This document shows, piece by piece, positions 1 through 8,207 of a stretch of 25,214 bases of DNA. The position numbers were made by a program, and so were the translations under genes. Below the pieces are notes generated by a model, which worked only from the letters and a program-made list of their open reading frames with translations, had not been told where the DNA came from and ran no database searches. Numbering within the stretch: the stretch's first letter is position 1; the number at the start of each line of letters is the position of its first letter. This stretch comes from JAXGTD01 sp040775095. GTDB lineage: Bacteria > Pseudomonadota > Gammaproteobacteria > Chromatiales > Chromatiaceae. Location: assembly GCA_040775095.1 (NCBI GenBank), contig JAXGTD010000051.1, forward strand, positions 1 through 25,214, given 5' to 3'.

Positions 1-1
1 C

Positions 2-1024
2 CCTGCACCCTTGAGCAGCACCAGGTCCATCGCGGTGCTGCTGCCTCGCACCGGCCATTTCGCTCCCGCCGCAAGCGCAATCCGCGCCGGCATCCTGGCC
101 GCGCAACAGGCATCGGCCAGCCAGACCCAGATCGGCCTGCGCTTCTACGACAGCAGCGACCCGGCCGCGGCCCCGGATCTGATCCGCCGCGCCATGGCGA
201 ACGGCGCCAATGTCGTCGTCGGCCCGTTGCAGCCCCTGTCGGTCGATCGTGCGGCGGCCGCGCGGCTGCCCGTCACCACGCTGGCGTTGAACCGGATGCG
301 CGGTGATCGGACTGCGCCGGACTGGTTCTACCAGTTCGCGCTCTCGCCTAACGACGAGGTCGCCGAGATCGCCCGCCACGCCAGCGAGCGCGGCGCAACG
401 TCCGCGCTGCTCATCTACCCCGACGACGCCTGGGGTATCCGGCTTGCCGGCGCCTTTCGTGACGCCTGGAGCGCGCAAGGCGGCCGCATCGACGCCGGGT
501 ACCCCTACCCGGCCATCGATGTCGAGGTCGCCGATCTCATCGATGCGCTGGTGCGGACCGCCCCCGGGGATGCCGATCCGGCGGGCGGCGCAGACTGCAT
601 CGTCCTCATCGGCACCGCCGGGCAGGTTGCACGGATCTGGCCCTCGTTGCGCCCACTCGCGGGCCCCGACAGGCGCGTCTACAGCACCTCTCACATTCTC
701 GACGACACGTCAGCACCCGGGGCGGATCTGCAGGGGCTCTACGTCGTCGACGTCCCCGGGATCCTCGCACCGGACCCGGGGGCCGAGCTCGCCCCCGGCT
801 CCGCCCCGCCGGGCAAGGAGCAGCAGCGCCTGTTTGCGATGGGCGTCGACGCGTACAGAATCGCCGCGCGGCTGCCGCTTACCGCCGACCCGTCTTCGCC
901 ATCCCGCCAGCGGCTTACGCTGCAGGGTCAGAGCGGCGACCTGCACATCGACCATTGGAACCGCGTTCACCGAACGCTTCCGCTCGCGCAAATGACCGCC
1001 GCCGGTCCACGGCGCGTCGACTGA
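2..1024 (+). CDS. LpoA/LppC-like penicillin-binding-protein activator (C-terminal part, 5' end outside window)
   Basis: The frame is already open at the first bases, so this is the C-terminal ~340 residues of a longer protein. It reads as the periplasmic-binding-protein-like domain of the LppC/LpoA (YraM) family. The opening strand SIAVLLPRTGHFAPAA is followed by alternating Rossmann-type segments (NVVVGPLQPLSV, SALLIYPDDAWG, DCIVLIGTAGQ), and the protein ends with the conserved SGDLHID-type block. In E. coli, LpoA is an outer-membrane lipoprotein that activates the class A transpeptidase/glycosyltransferase PBP1A from the periplasmic side. The N-terminal lipobox and TPR-like domain would lie upstream and cannot be seen. 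The next gene encodes a lytic transglycosylase, which fits a peptidoglycan context. A generic amino-acid ABC-type receptor is the alternative, but domain order and ending favour LpoA. Confidence 0.75.
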   Translation, partial: PAPLSSTRSIAVLLPRTGHFAPAASAIRAGILAAQQASASQTQIGLRFYDSSDPAAAPDLIRRAMANGANVVVGPLQPLSVDRAAAARLPVTTLALNRMRGDRTAPDWFYQFALSPNDEVAEIARHASERGATSALLIYPDDAWGIRLAGAFRDAWSAQGGRIDAGYPYPAIDVEVADLIDALVRTAPGDADPAGGADCIVLIGTAGQVARIWPSLRPLAGPDRRVYSTSHILDDTSAPGADLQGLYVVDVPGILAPDPGAELAPGSAPPGKEQQRLFAMGVDAYRIAARLPLTADPSSPSRQRLTLQGQSGDLHIDHWNRVHRTLPLAQMTAAGPRRVD

Positions 1025-1144
1025 CCGGGGGATGCTGGGAGAAGACGCATGTGCGCACCGCATCCCACGCCCGCGATCGCGCGGAGCGGGCCGCCGGATC
1101 GCGCTTCCACCCCCCGCGTCACGGCGTGTTCATGTTAGGATCCG

Positions 1145-1160
1145 CGGGTCCATGGACCCG
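1145..1160. other. Perfect 16-bp palindrome in the intergenic region before the transglycosylase
   Basis: CGGGTCCATGGACCCG is a perfect 8+8 palindrome about 105 bp before the transglycosylase start and 120 bp after the preceding stop. There is no T-run after it on either strand, so a standard intrinsic terminator is not supported. It may be an operator or a transcript-end hairpin. The remaining 1025-1265 interval shows no gene that I can support. Confidence 0.4.
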
Positions 1161-1265
1161 GGCGGCACGGACCAGCCTGCTGGCAACAGGACAGCAGGCA
1201 TGCACTCTCAGGGATCCATCGGCGCCAGGTCCAAGACGATCGCCCCGCGATAAGACCAGCCAGAC

Positions 1266-2234
1266 ATGTCGCGCACATACCGACGGCCCATGCCAGGCCC
1301 CCTCGTCTCAGCGACGCTGCTCTCGGCCGCGCTGATCGCGGGCATGGCCCCGCGCGGCGCCCTGGGCGCCGACCACCGCGAGACCGAGGCGCGGCGTCTC
1401 ATGGCGTCGGGACAGCGCTTCGAGCACGGTATCGGCGCCCCTCAGAACATCGACCGCGCGGTCGCCCTCTATTGCAAGGCCAGCGGACTCGGCCTCGCGG
1501 AGGCCCAGTACCACCTCGGCTGGCTCTATGCCACCGGCCGGGTCGGCGAGATCGACGAGGTCCTTGCGGCGGCCTGGTTCAAGGCGGCACTGTCCGCCCG
1601 GCATCAGCGCGCCGAGCAGCAGCTCGAGGACCTCGGCGCCCTCGACATGGACCTCGGGCAGTCCCCCCAATGCGTGCTCAGCGCCGCCATGGTCGCCCGA
1701 CGTATCCCCACCGAGCGCGGCCGCGGGCGCGCCGCTCCAGATCCCGACCTGGCGCCGCCCTCATTGGCGGTGCGCGAGGTCGGCCGTGCCGATATCGTCT
1801 CGCTGGTCACGCGTCTGGCACCGGACTATCGGCTCGACCCCGAGCTCGTCCTCGCCGTGATCAAGGTGGAATCCAACTTCGACCCCACGGCCCGATCGGA
1901 GAAGCAGGCACAGGGCCTGATGCAACTCATCCCGGAGACGGCGGAGCGCTTTGGCGTCACCAATGTCTGGGACCCCGTCGACAACCTCCGCGGCGGTATG
2001 GCCTACCTGCGCTGGCTCCTCGATCACTTCGACGGCGATCTGGAACTGGCCCTCGCCGGGTATAACGCGGGCGAGAACGCGGTGGCAAGGTTTGGCGGCG
2101 TCCCGCCCTATCCGGAGACACGTGGGTACGTCAAGCGTATTGAGCAGATCCTTGGTGCCCGGGCGGCCGATATCCCCGTGTCGGTTCTGCGGGGCGCGGG
2201 TTTGGCCAGTCAGGTTGCCGCGGACGGCATCTGA
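1266..2234 (+). CDS. Secreted lytic transglycosylase with Sel1-like repeats and SLT domain
   Basis: This 322-residue protein has a signal peptide over residues 1-35 (basic start, hydrophobic core, cleavage near ALGA|DH). Two Sel1-type helical repeats follow at about residues 40-125 (AVALYCKASGLGLAEAQY, then AAAWFKAALSARHQRAEQQ). A linker leads to a C-terminal SLT goose-type lysozyme domain at about 175-300. The SLT signature is clear: VIKVESNFDP with the probable catalytic Glu202, then GLMQLIPETAERFG, then ALAGYNAGENAV. The expected activity is periplasmic cleavage of the MurNAc-GlcNAc bond of peptidoglycan with formation of 1,6-anhydroMurNAc. Start at the ATG at 1266; an in-frame ATG at 1290 is a second option, and neither has a strong ribosome-binding site. 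Such enzymes are sometimes partnered with trans-envelope machines, but nothing ties this one to the distant tad locus. Confidence 0.88.
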   Translation: MSRTYRRPMPGPLVSATLLSAALIAGMAPRGALGADHRETEARRLMASGQRFEHGIGAPQNIDRAVALYCKASGLGLAEAQYHLGWLYATGRVGEIDEVLAAAWFKAALSARHQRAEQQLEDLGALDMDLGQSPQCVLSAAMVARRIPTERGRGRAAPDPDLAPPSLAVREVGRADIVSLVTRLAPDYRLDPELVLAVIKVESNFDPTARSEKQAQGLMQLIPETAERFGVTNVWDPVDNLRGGMAYLRWLLDHFDGDLELALAGYNAGENAVARFGGVPPYPETRGYVKRIEQILGARAADIPVSVLRGAGLASQVAADGI

Positions 2235-2339
2235 GTCACCTGACGAGCATTCCGCGAACGTGCATTCCGGCCACGTTGAGCCGGTCAACTTGCCATCGAG
2301 GCCGAACAAGGCGATTGGCGTCGAAACGTAGCGAGGTCT

Positions 2340-2463
2340 GCAAAGGATCCATCCCTGGCCCTAGATTCCGGTATCCGAGCCGGAATGACGAGCACAGAGG
2401 GAACGTTCGTGTCCCGTCGTCCCGGCAGGATGCCGGGACCCAGCGCCACGGACGGTGGGTGGT
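2340..2463 (+). repeat. Repeat A, copy 1 (about 124 bp, inverted relative to copy 2)
   Basis: This non-coding block aligns without gaps to the reverse complement of 9384-9507, with 15 mismatches in 124 positions by my count (about 88 %). It contains two palindromic cores: ATTCCGGtatccgagCCGGAAT and TCCCGGCaggatGCCGGGA. Paired hairpins of this type resemble REP/BIME or small MITE-like extragenic repeats found in many proteobacterial genomes. The block lies between the transglycosylase and the first GT-C gene. The rest of 2235-2558 holds no gene I can support, and open frames running into it are not convincing. Confidence 0.8.
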
Positions 2464-2558
2464 GCTCTCGTTCAGGGATAATGCTCATCACCGCGAACAA
2501 TCCTCACCGCCACGCCTACAAAGGGATATCACCCTGGATGAGACAAGGATACTGGCCC

Positions 2559-4022
2559 ATGACTTCAGCCCTCACCTTTCGACTCCTGCTGGTTCTCATT
2601 GTGCTCACGGCGACCCTTGTTCTGGTCGACCATTTTGGAATTAACCCCGACAACAGCTGGCAGTTCATCGCTGCGGAGCGACTACTCGATTACCACGGCT
2701 ATTGCTGCGAGCATCTTGTCGAGCTCAATCCGCCACTTGCCACATACATTACCACTGTGGCGGTGCTTCTCCATCGCGTTTTTTCTTTTAGCCCCTTAGC
2801 TTCCCACACCGGATTAACCCTCGGTCTCATATCCCTCTCCTTGATACTGTCACGCAGTGTGATCGAAACTTCGGGCCTGCCTCCAGACAGACAGTATCGC
2901 ATCCTTCTGACGCTCTGCGTCTTATTTCTCCTCCTACCAGGAACGATGTTTGGTGAGCGTGATCATTGGCTCATAATTCTTGTCCTTCCCTATTTATTGA
3001 GTTTCGCCTCTCGGGCTGGCAAGCCTCTAAGATCGAACCTAATTCCCATCGTTATTGGCGCCACGGCCGGTATCGGATTTTCGCTCAAGCCACAGACGCT
3101 GGTCGTCGTCGCGGCCCTGGAAATCACCTTGGCTGCCAAGTCAGGAAAATGGACGGCCATTCTCAGCCCCTATCTATATTCTCTCCTGAGCACCGTCACG
3201 ATTTACGTGATTCTGCTTCTGACCTTCAATAAGGAATATTTGGCAATCGTACCGACAATTTATCGCGTCTATGGCTACATTGGATGGCCAGCCATTTACA
3301 ACTATGCGTTGTTCGGCATCGCGATTGTCGCGCTCGCTCTTGCTCTACGCTTGACCCATCGCGCCGCATTGCATGACGGTTCGATGGAAATCGGGTTCGT
3401 GTTCTATTTATTGCTAGCGAGCCTGGTTTTTGCCATCATAGCGTTTGTGCAGAATAAGGGATGGCCCTACTACTATCTGCCGACCCTGACGCTCTCCTCT
3501 TTCAGTATTCTTATGCTTCTCCCGTTGGCCGAGCACACTCGAGCGACGTTTCTTGCGTGTATCGCGGTGGCATTTGCAGTTGCGACAATGTTCTATCGCC
3601 CACACCCCGCGAGTAAACAACAGCGACAGATCGAGGCGTATCTTGCTCACTCAGGGAGGGCGTCGGTAATGTTTCTCGACGCCGACATTGCATCCGCATA
3701 CCCCGCGGTCCTGAATAGCGGCCTGTCGCCCGTCGGTCGCTCTCCGTTTCTCTGGTGGCTGCCAGCAACACGGACAAGGGCCAATAAACTATCTGACGCA
3801 CAGGCCGAAGACATCCTTAGATATTGGGATAACACCGTCATCGCAGACATAAACAGTGGCAAGCCCGACATCATTTTCACCCGCGAGAAAGGCGAATATC
3901 TGTCTCATTTCCTTGCTTACGAACGGTTTCGCCGAGTCTTCAGGGCGTATTGCGAATCGACCGAGGTAGCGGACGAGTTTATCGCCTTCCTGCGCTGCAC
4001 GCCGGACCCATCCTCGAAGTGA
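2559..4022 (+). CDS. Polytopic membrane protein, GT-C-type glycosyltransferase-like
   Basis: This is a 487-residue integral membrane protein with about ten hydrophobic segments and a soluble C-terminal ~110 residues, probably periplasmic. The first loop after TM1 carries an acidic motif, NPDNSW (Asp31), followed by ELNPPL. That is the arrangement seen in GT-C enzymes such as ArnT, PMT and Stt3, where a loop-1 aspartate binds metal or acts as base, with polyprenyl-phosphate-sugar as donor. A specific substrate cannot be read. I chose the ATG at 2559 because AGGA lies 9 bases upstream; the frame extends back into Repeat A, but that part looks non-coding. Two sampled 60-base rows give about 51 % GC, well below the neighbours, suggesting later acquisition. 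The family assignment rests on topology and motif only. Confidence 0.65.
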   Translation: MTSALTFRLLLVLIVLTATLVLVDHFGINPDNSWQFIAAERLLDYHGYCCEHLVELNPPLATYITTVAVLLHRVFSFSPLASHTGLTLGLISLSLILSRSVIETSGLPPDRQYRILLTLCVLFLLLPGTMFGERDHWLIILVLPYLLSFASRAGKPLRSNLIPIVIGATAGIGFSLKPQTLVVVAALEITLAAKSGKWTAILSPYLYSLLSTVTIYVILLLTFNKEYLAIVPTIYRVYGYIGWPAIYNYALFGIAIVALALALRLTHRAALHDGSMEIGFVFYLLLASLVFAIIAFVQNKGWPYYYLPTLTLSSFSILMLLPLAEHTRATFLACIAVAFAVATMFYRPHPASKQQRQIEAYLAHSGRASVMFLDADIASAYPAVLNSGLSPVGRSPFLWWLPATRTRANKLSDAQAEDILRYWDNTVIADINSGKPDIIFTREKGEYLSHFLAYERFRRVFRAYCESTEVADEFIAFLRCTPDPSSK

Positions 4023-4054
4023 CGACGTAACGATGACTCCGGGGCAGCATGCCG

Positions 4055-4077
4055 CCTTGCCGCGGGATCCGGCAAGG
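4055..4077. terminator. Hairpin between convergent GT-C and GT2 genes
   Basis: A perfect 8-bp stem CCTTGCCG / CGGCAAGG with a 7-base loop lies in the 145-bp gap between two convergent genes. This position suits a bidirectional transcript end. There is no U-tract on either strand, so the terminator role is inferred from position. Confidence 0.4.
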
Positions 4078-4167
4078 GCATCGGGGACAACCTTTGGCAT
4101 GCACGCGACACCAAACGAATTCATGCATTGAGTTCCTGCCTGAGAAACACTGGTTTAAAGCGCTTCG

Positions 4168-5136
4168 CTAGCGGCCAGGCGTTGGCTCGGAAAGAAAGTG
4201 CAGCCGCTTGACCTCGCGCCGTCCGTTGTTGACGGAATCGAGGACCATGCCACAGGCCAGACAAAGGAACCCGAGCAGCATCATGCCCGTGGAGAGGATG
4301 GCCGTCGGGAAACGCGGCACCAGCCCCGTGGCCATGAACTCGGTCACCACCGGCCAGGCCAGTCCGACCGATGTGCTCGTGAGCAGGACGAAGAGCAGGG
4401 TGAAGAATCCCAGCGGACGCTCGTCCTTGACCAGATAGACGATGGTGCTGAGGATGCGCCAGCCGTCTTCGTAGGTGTGCAGCTTGCTTTGCGAGCCCAC
4501 TGGACGCGCCTTGTAGGGTGTCGGCACCTCGGCGAACGGGATGCGCATCGACAGCGCGTGCACGGTCAACTGGGTCTCGATCTCGAAGCCGGCCGATAAC
4601 GCCGGGAAGGTCTTCACGAAACGTCGACTGAACACGCGATATCCCGTCAGCATGTCCTCCAGATGGCCGTGGAACATCCGTGCGACGATCGCGCTGAGCA
4701 GCCGGTTGCCGAAGCGGTGCCCGGCGCGATAGGCCGCCTGCCCGGCCTCGCTGCGCGCAGCGCACACCATGTCCAGGCCATCGTCACACAGACGCTGAAC
4801 AAGTGCCGAGGCAGCGGACGCGTCATAGGTGTCGTCGCCATCCACGAGCACATAGATATCGGCGTCCACGTCGCTGAACATCCGACAAACGACATGGCCC
4901 TTGCCGCGCAGCGGGACCCGGCGAACGAAGGCCCCGGCCTCACGCGCACGGGCGGCCGTGGAATCGGTCGATGCATTGTCGTAGACGAACACGCGCGCGG
5001 CCGGCAGGCTCTTGCGAAAGGCGCTGACAACCTCTGCCACGGTCTCCTCTTCATTGAAGCAGGGGATCAGAACGGCAATGCGCGACCCGCCGGGATCGCG
5101 ATTCGACGGCACATGAGGGTCGGCTGCATGGATCAT
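4168..5136 (-). CDS. GT2 family glycosyltransferase, polyprenyl-phosphate-sugar synthase type
   Basis: A 322-residue protein with an N-terminal GT-A fold and two C-terminal membrane helices. The nucleotide-binding start reads IAVLIPCFNEEETVAEVV (about residue 20), followed by VYDNASTDSTAARA. The metal-binding acidic motif is DGDDTYD at about 99-105. MLTGYRVFSRRFVKTFP and the FEIETQLTVHAL block are typical of DPM1/GtrB-like enzymes that move a sugar from a nucleotide donor to undecaprenyl phosphate. The terminal hydrophobic segments are LGFFTLLFVLLTSTSVGLA and a second near the end. I prefer the ATG at 5136 (GGAG 5 bases upstream) over the GTG at 5202. It lies between two GT-C-like genes, so it plausibly supplies their lipid-linked donor, though it is on the opposite strand. 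The sugar is unknown. Confidence 0.82.
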   Translation of the reverse strand: MIHAADPHVPSNRDPGGSRIAVLIPCFNEEETVAEVVSAFRKSLPAARVFVYDNASTDSTAARAREAGAFVRRVPLRGKGHVVCRMFSDVDADIYVLVDGDDTYDASAASALVQRLCDDGLDMVCAARSEAGQAAYRAGHRFGNRLLSAIVARMFHGHLEDMLTGYRVFSRRFVKTFPALSAGFEIETQLTVHALSMRIPFAEVPTPYKARPVGSQSKLHTYEDGWRILSTIVYLVKDERPLGFFTLLFVLLTSTSVGLAWPVVTEFMATGLVPRFPTAILSTGMMLLGFLCLACGMVLDSVNNGRREVKRLHFLSEPTPGR

Positions 5137-5230
5137 CTCGACTCCCGCTCTGGCAGGGGCGCGAACCCCGACATCTCGCGACAGCCCGGGTTGGGTCTGC
5201 ACTCCCGTCTTGCACTCCTCGCGTTTCGGG

Positions 5231-5338
5231 CGATCATGCGACGGTTCCGAATCCGTGTCGCGGCGAGCGCCGCACGCGGCATTGGGAACTTGGCCTCGCC
5301 GCGGTGCGCCATCAAGCCGCGATCATGCACGGGTTCCG
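5231..5338. repeat. Imperfect 19-bp direct repeat in the divergent GT2 / GT-C region
   Basis: The same 19-base pattern occurs at 5231-5249 and 5320-5338 (CGATCATGC, then a variable triplet, then GGTTCCG; 16 of 19 positions match), 89 bp apart start to start. It sits in the 253-bp region between two divergent genes, so it could be a pair of regulator sites. I see no convincing sigma-70 promoter here and no gene in 5137-5389. Confidence 0.35.
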
Positions 5339-5389
5339 GCACGCCCGCAGCCGGCTCCCACTTGGACGCCACCTGAAGGACCCACGACT

Positions 5390-7219
5390 TTGACCCACCA
5401 AAGGCCCCTGACACCCCGACGAACCCGGACCCTGATCCTCGCCGCGATGGCGCTGGTCGTCGCATTCTTGTGCATCCTGCGCGGCGGCGCGGGCCAGATG
5501 ATCCCGGACATGCCCTACAAGGACCCGGACGACGCGATGCGTATGTTACAGGTTCTGGCGCTGCGCGACGGCGCGGATTGGTTCGACATGACCCAGCCGC
5601 GGCTGAATCCGCCGGACGGCGTGGTGATGCACTGGTCGCGCCTGCCGGACCTTCCGATCCTCGGCACGCTGGCGCTGACCGAGCCGGTGCTGGGCCGCGA
5701 CCAGGCCATGGTGGTCAGCGCCGTCGCGGTGCCGGTGCTGCTTGGCGTGGCGTTCTTCATCGCCTTCGTCTGGGCGGCCGTCGCATTGACGGGGCGCGAC
5801 GGGGCCGTGTTTGCCGGCCTGATCGGGCTCGTACTCAACATTCCACTAATGGCCTTTCAGGCCGGGCGCATCGATCATCACGGCTGGCAGCTGCTGCTGG
5901 CGGTGATCGGCGCGGGCGCGCTGCTGCGCGTCGCCGCGGGACGTCCGTCGGTCGGGGCGTCCGTGGCCGCGGGTGTCGCCGGCGCCCTGGGCCTGTGGGT
6001 CGGCGCGGAGGCGATCCCCGCGGTGGCAGTTGGTGCCGCCGTGCTCACCCTCTCCTGGCTGCGTGCGGGACAACAGGGCGCCGATCATCTGGCGCTGTTC
6101 GGCGTCAGCCTTGCCGCTGCGACCAGCCTGATCGTCCCGGCCGCGCTCGCACCGGGCCAATGGGGCTCGCGTGCCTGCGACAGCTTCTCGCTGCTCAGCG
6201 TCGCGCTTGGGTGGGCCCTGGCCCTGTTCGGGGTCGGTGCCGCGCTCATCGAGCGCGTGTTGCGCCAGCCGACATGGCCGCGCCGGGCTGTGGCGGGAGG
6301 TCTGCTCGGTGCGGCCCTGATCGCGGTCCTCTACACGCTCTTTCCCAACTGCGCTGGCGGGCCCTATGCCGGCATCTCGCCCGAGGCCGCGCTGCTGGTC
6401 TCCCGGGTCAGCGAGGCGCAGCCAATGTGGATCGATATCCTCCGTCGCCCGGGAACCGCGGCGCAGTTCCTCTCGCTGCCGTTGCTGGCCCTGGTGATCA
6501 GCACCTGGCAGTCGGTACAGGGCGCTGGCGCGCGGCGCACCCTCTGGCTCGCTGCCACGCTGCTGGTCGCCGGTGGCATCCTGCTGCAGTTCTGGCAGCT
6601 GCGCGCGTCGTTCCTCGCCAACGTCTATGCCGGGCTGGTGCTGTGCTGGTGGGCCGCCGCTGTGGGCGCGAAGATCGATCAGACCCCGGGTCTGCTCCCA
6701 CGCCTGCTGCGGCGGGCCGGTCCGGCACTGATCGTCCTGCTGCTGCCCGGCACGGCCAGCCTGCTCGCGCAGACGCTTAGCGGGCGGCCGGAGGAGCCAC
6801 CCGGGGACCCCTGCGACCTGCAGGCCGCCGCGGCAGTGCTGAACCGCCCGCCCTATTCCGATCAGGGCCCGATGCTGATTGCCGCGCCCATCAACGTGGG
6901 CGCCTCGCTGCTGTTGCTGACGCCGCATCAGGTACTGGCCGCGCCCTACCACCGAAACACCGGTGGTCTGAAGGACATCGCCCTGGTCTTCTACCGCGAC
7001 GAGGCCACCGCGAAGGCGGCCGTCGATCGGCGCGGCGTGGATCTCCTGCTGCTCTGCAAAGACGAACCGGTCGCGACCCATGAGCGCGGAAAAGGCACCA
7101 GGCTGTTCTACGACCAGCTCCTGCAGGGAGACGTGCCCGATTGGCTGGAACCGATCGCAATCGACGGGAGCACGCGCCTGTTTCGGGTGATTCCACCGAG
7201 CGAGCGGGCCGGTGCGTAG
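5390..7219 (+). CDS. Large polytopic membrane protein, GT-C/Stt3-like glycosyltransferase candidate
   Basis: A 609-residue protein with about a dozen hydrophobic helices in the first ~490 residues and a soluble C-terminal domain of about 115 residues. After TM1 comes the acidic motif KDPDDAMRMLQ (about 44-54), then RLNPPDGVVMHWSRL, and further on GRIDHHGWQ. The loop-1 DPDD and the DHH block recall GT-C folds of the Stt3/PMT type that use lipid-linked sugars on the periplasmic face. I know similar unnamed proteins with DPDDAMR and MHWSRL blocks, but no characterised member. The start is best placed at the TTG at 5390 (GAAGGA 9 bases upstream), because the earlier part of the frame is Arg/Pro-rich and ahead of TM1. 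It ends 12 bp from the convergent tad locus. Function beyond membrane glycosyl transfer is a guess. Confidence 0.65.
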   Translation: MTHQRPLTPRRTRTLILAAMALVVAFLCILRGGAGQMIPDMPYKDPDDAMRMLQVLALRDGADWFDMTQPRLNPPDGVVMHWSRLPDLPILGTLALTEPVLGRDQAMVVSAVAVPVLLGVAFFIAFVWAAVALTGRDGAVFAGLIGLVLNIPLMAFQAGRIDHHGWQLLLAVIGAGALLRVAAGRPSVGASVAAGVAGALGLWVGAEAIPAVAVGAAVLTLSWLRAGQQGADHLALFGVSLAAATSLIVPAALAPGQWGSRACDSFSLLSVALGWALALFGVGAALIERVLRQPTWPRRAVAGGLLGAALIAVLYTLFPNCAGGPYAGISPEAALLVSRVSEAQPMWIDILRRPGTAAQFLSLPLLALVISTWQSVQGAGARRTLWLAATLLVAGGILLQFWQLRASFLANVYAGLVLCWWAAAVGAKIDQTPGLLPRLLRRAGPALIVLLLPGTASLLAQTLSGRPEEPPGDPCDLQAAAAVLNRPPYSDQGPMLIAAPINVGASLLLLTPHQVLAAPYHRNTGGLKDIALVFYRDEATAKAAVDRRGVDLLLLCKDEPVATHERGKGTRLFYDQLLQGDVPDWLEPIAIDGSTRLFRVIPPSERAGA

Positions 7220-7231
7220 CACGCGACGGGC

Positions 7232-7687
7232 CTAATAGAGCACGGTCGTCCGCGCGCTGCTCGAGACGGTTCGGCTGGTCAGCCACACGAGCGGGGACGA
7301 GATGGGATCGAACGCGTAGCTGACAGTAACCGTCACCCGGCTGCCCGGGTTCTTGTTTCCGGCCGGATCCCAGATGGCGGTGACGGTCGTCTTGCTAGCG
7401 TCGAGCAGGCCAATGCCTTTGACGAAGGCGGTGATCGTCGACTCGGTCGCGGGCACGACATCCTTGCGGCCAGCCTCTGCAGCCGCACCCGTGCCCCGCA
7501 CCGCCGCGTAGCGCGCCCCTTCGCTCGCGAGATAGGCGGTCATGTTGTAGGCCGACACCAGCTGGGTGCCCTGCAGGAAGGTGAACATCAGGCCAAGAAA
7601 CAGCGCCAAGCCCAGCAGCACCTCCACCAGCTCGGCGCCCCGCTGTGCCTGGCGGGAAGGGTATCTCGATCGCACCGGCCCGAACAT
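7232..7687 (-). CDS. TadE-like minor pilin (pseudopilin), last gene of the tad locus
   Basis: A 151-residue protein with a short basic leader, then QRG|AELVEVLLGLALFLGL. This is a prepilin-type cleavage site after Gly with Glu at +5, continuing into one hydrophobic helix. The mature part has the helix-plus-beta layout of TadE/TadF minor pilins (TAYLASEGARYAAVRG, then beta-rich VTAIWDPAGNK and RVTVTVSYAF). It would be processed by the TadV peptidase and inserted in the inner membrane, then work with Flp at the pilus base or tip. It lies 13 bp downstream of tadE on the same strand. Whether it is the TadF equivalent cannot be decided by eye, so no symbol is given. Confidence 0.8.
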   Translation of the reverse strand: MFGPVRSRYPSRQAQRGAELVEVLLGLALFLGLMFTFLQGTQLVSAYNMTAYLASEGARYAAVRGTGAAAEAGRKDVVPATESTITAFVKGIGLLDASKTTVTAIWDPAGNKNPGSRVTVTVSYAFDPISSPLVWLTSRTVSSSARTTVLY

Positions 7688-7700
7688 ATCCGCCCAACCC

Positions 7701-8207
7701 CTATTGGACGCGCATAAGCGCGCGCTCGCTCAGACGGATCGAGGACGGCACACCGGGCAGGCGCATGACCGTGCTGAACGGCCAGGTCGCGGTCACACCG
7801 ACATACAACTCCGGTTCCTGGGCGCAATCCTTGACCATATCGTTGAATTGTTTCTCCGTGCAGGGATCGTTCTGGCTGCCATCCGCCGGACACCGGCAAC
7901 GCCTGCTGACGGTCACTCTGCCCGTGTCGAATCCAGCCAGCGACGGATTCGACGATGCATAATCTACTGCTGCGTTCTGAATGTGGCCGTCGGCGACGAA
8001 AGCCGTTTCCGCCAGCGGGCGCGGCACGGCCGCAAGGGCCCCCTCCCGCGCCGCGCCGGCCAGCAGGATACTGGCGTTCATCACCCGCGCAAGATCCATC
8101 CCGAGAAAGATCAGCAGCAGGAAGATCGGCACGACGAACATCAACTCGACGGAGGCGCTGCCGGATTGTCGTCGGGAGAATAAGCGATTCATCGCCTCGG
8201 GGCTCAT
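7701..8207 (-). CDS. tadE: TadE family minor pilin with a cysteine cluster
   Basis: A 168-residue protein starting at the ATG at 8207, which overlaps the tadG-like stop as ATGA, so translational coupling is likely. The leader MSPEAMNRLFSRRQSG is followed by SASVELMFVVPIFLLL: cleavage after Gly, Glu at +5, then one long hydrophobic helix, the classic TadE start. The middle carries four cysteines in a compact stretch (CRCPADGSQNDPC, then KDC), unusual for a small pseudopilin and suggesting periplasmic disulphides. In Aggregatibacter, TadE is a pseudopilin cleaved by TadV and needed for Flp fibre assembly. A longer frame reaches 8264 but runs into the upstream gene. Confidence 0.85.
   Translation of the reverse strand: MSPEAMNRLFSRRQSGSASVELMFVVPIFLLLIFLGMDLARVMNASILLAGAAREGALAAVPRPLAETAFVADGHIQNAAVDYASSNPSLAGFDTGRVTVSRRCRCPADGSQNDPCTEKQFNDMVKDCAQEPELYVGVTATWPFSTVMRLPGVPSSIRLSERALMRVQ

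Noticed and set aside
2385..2558. N-terminal extension of the first GT-C protein from 2385
   Set aside because: It translates Repeat A and has no membrane or domain character, whereas the ATG at 2559 has a good ribosome-binding site and starts right before TM1.
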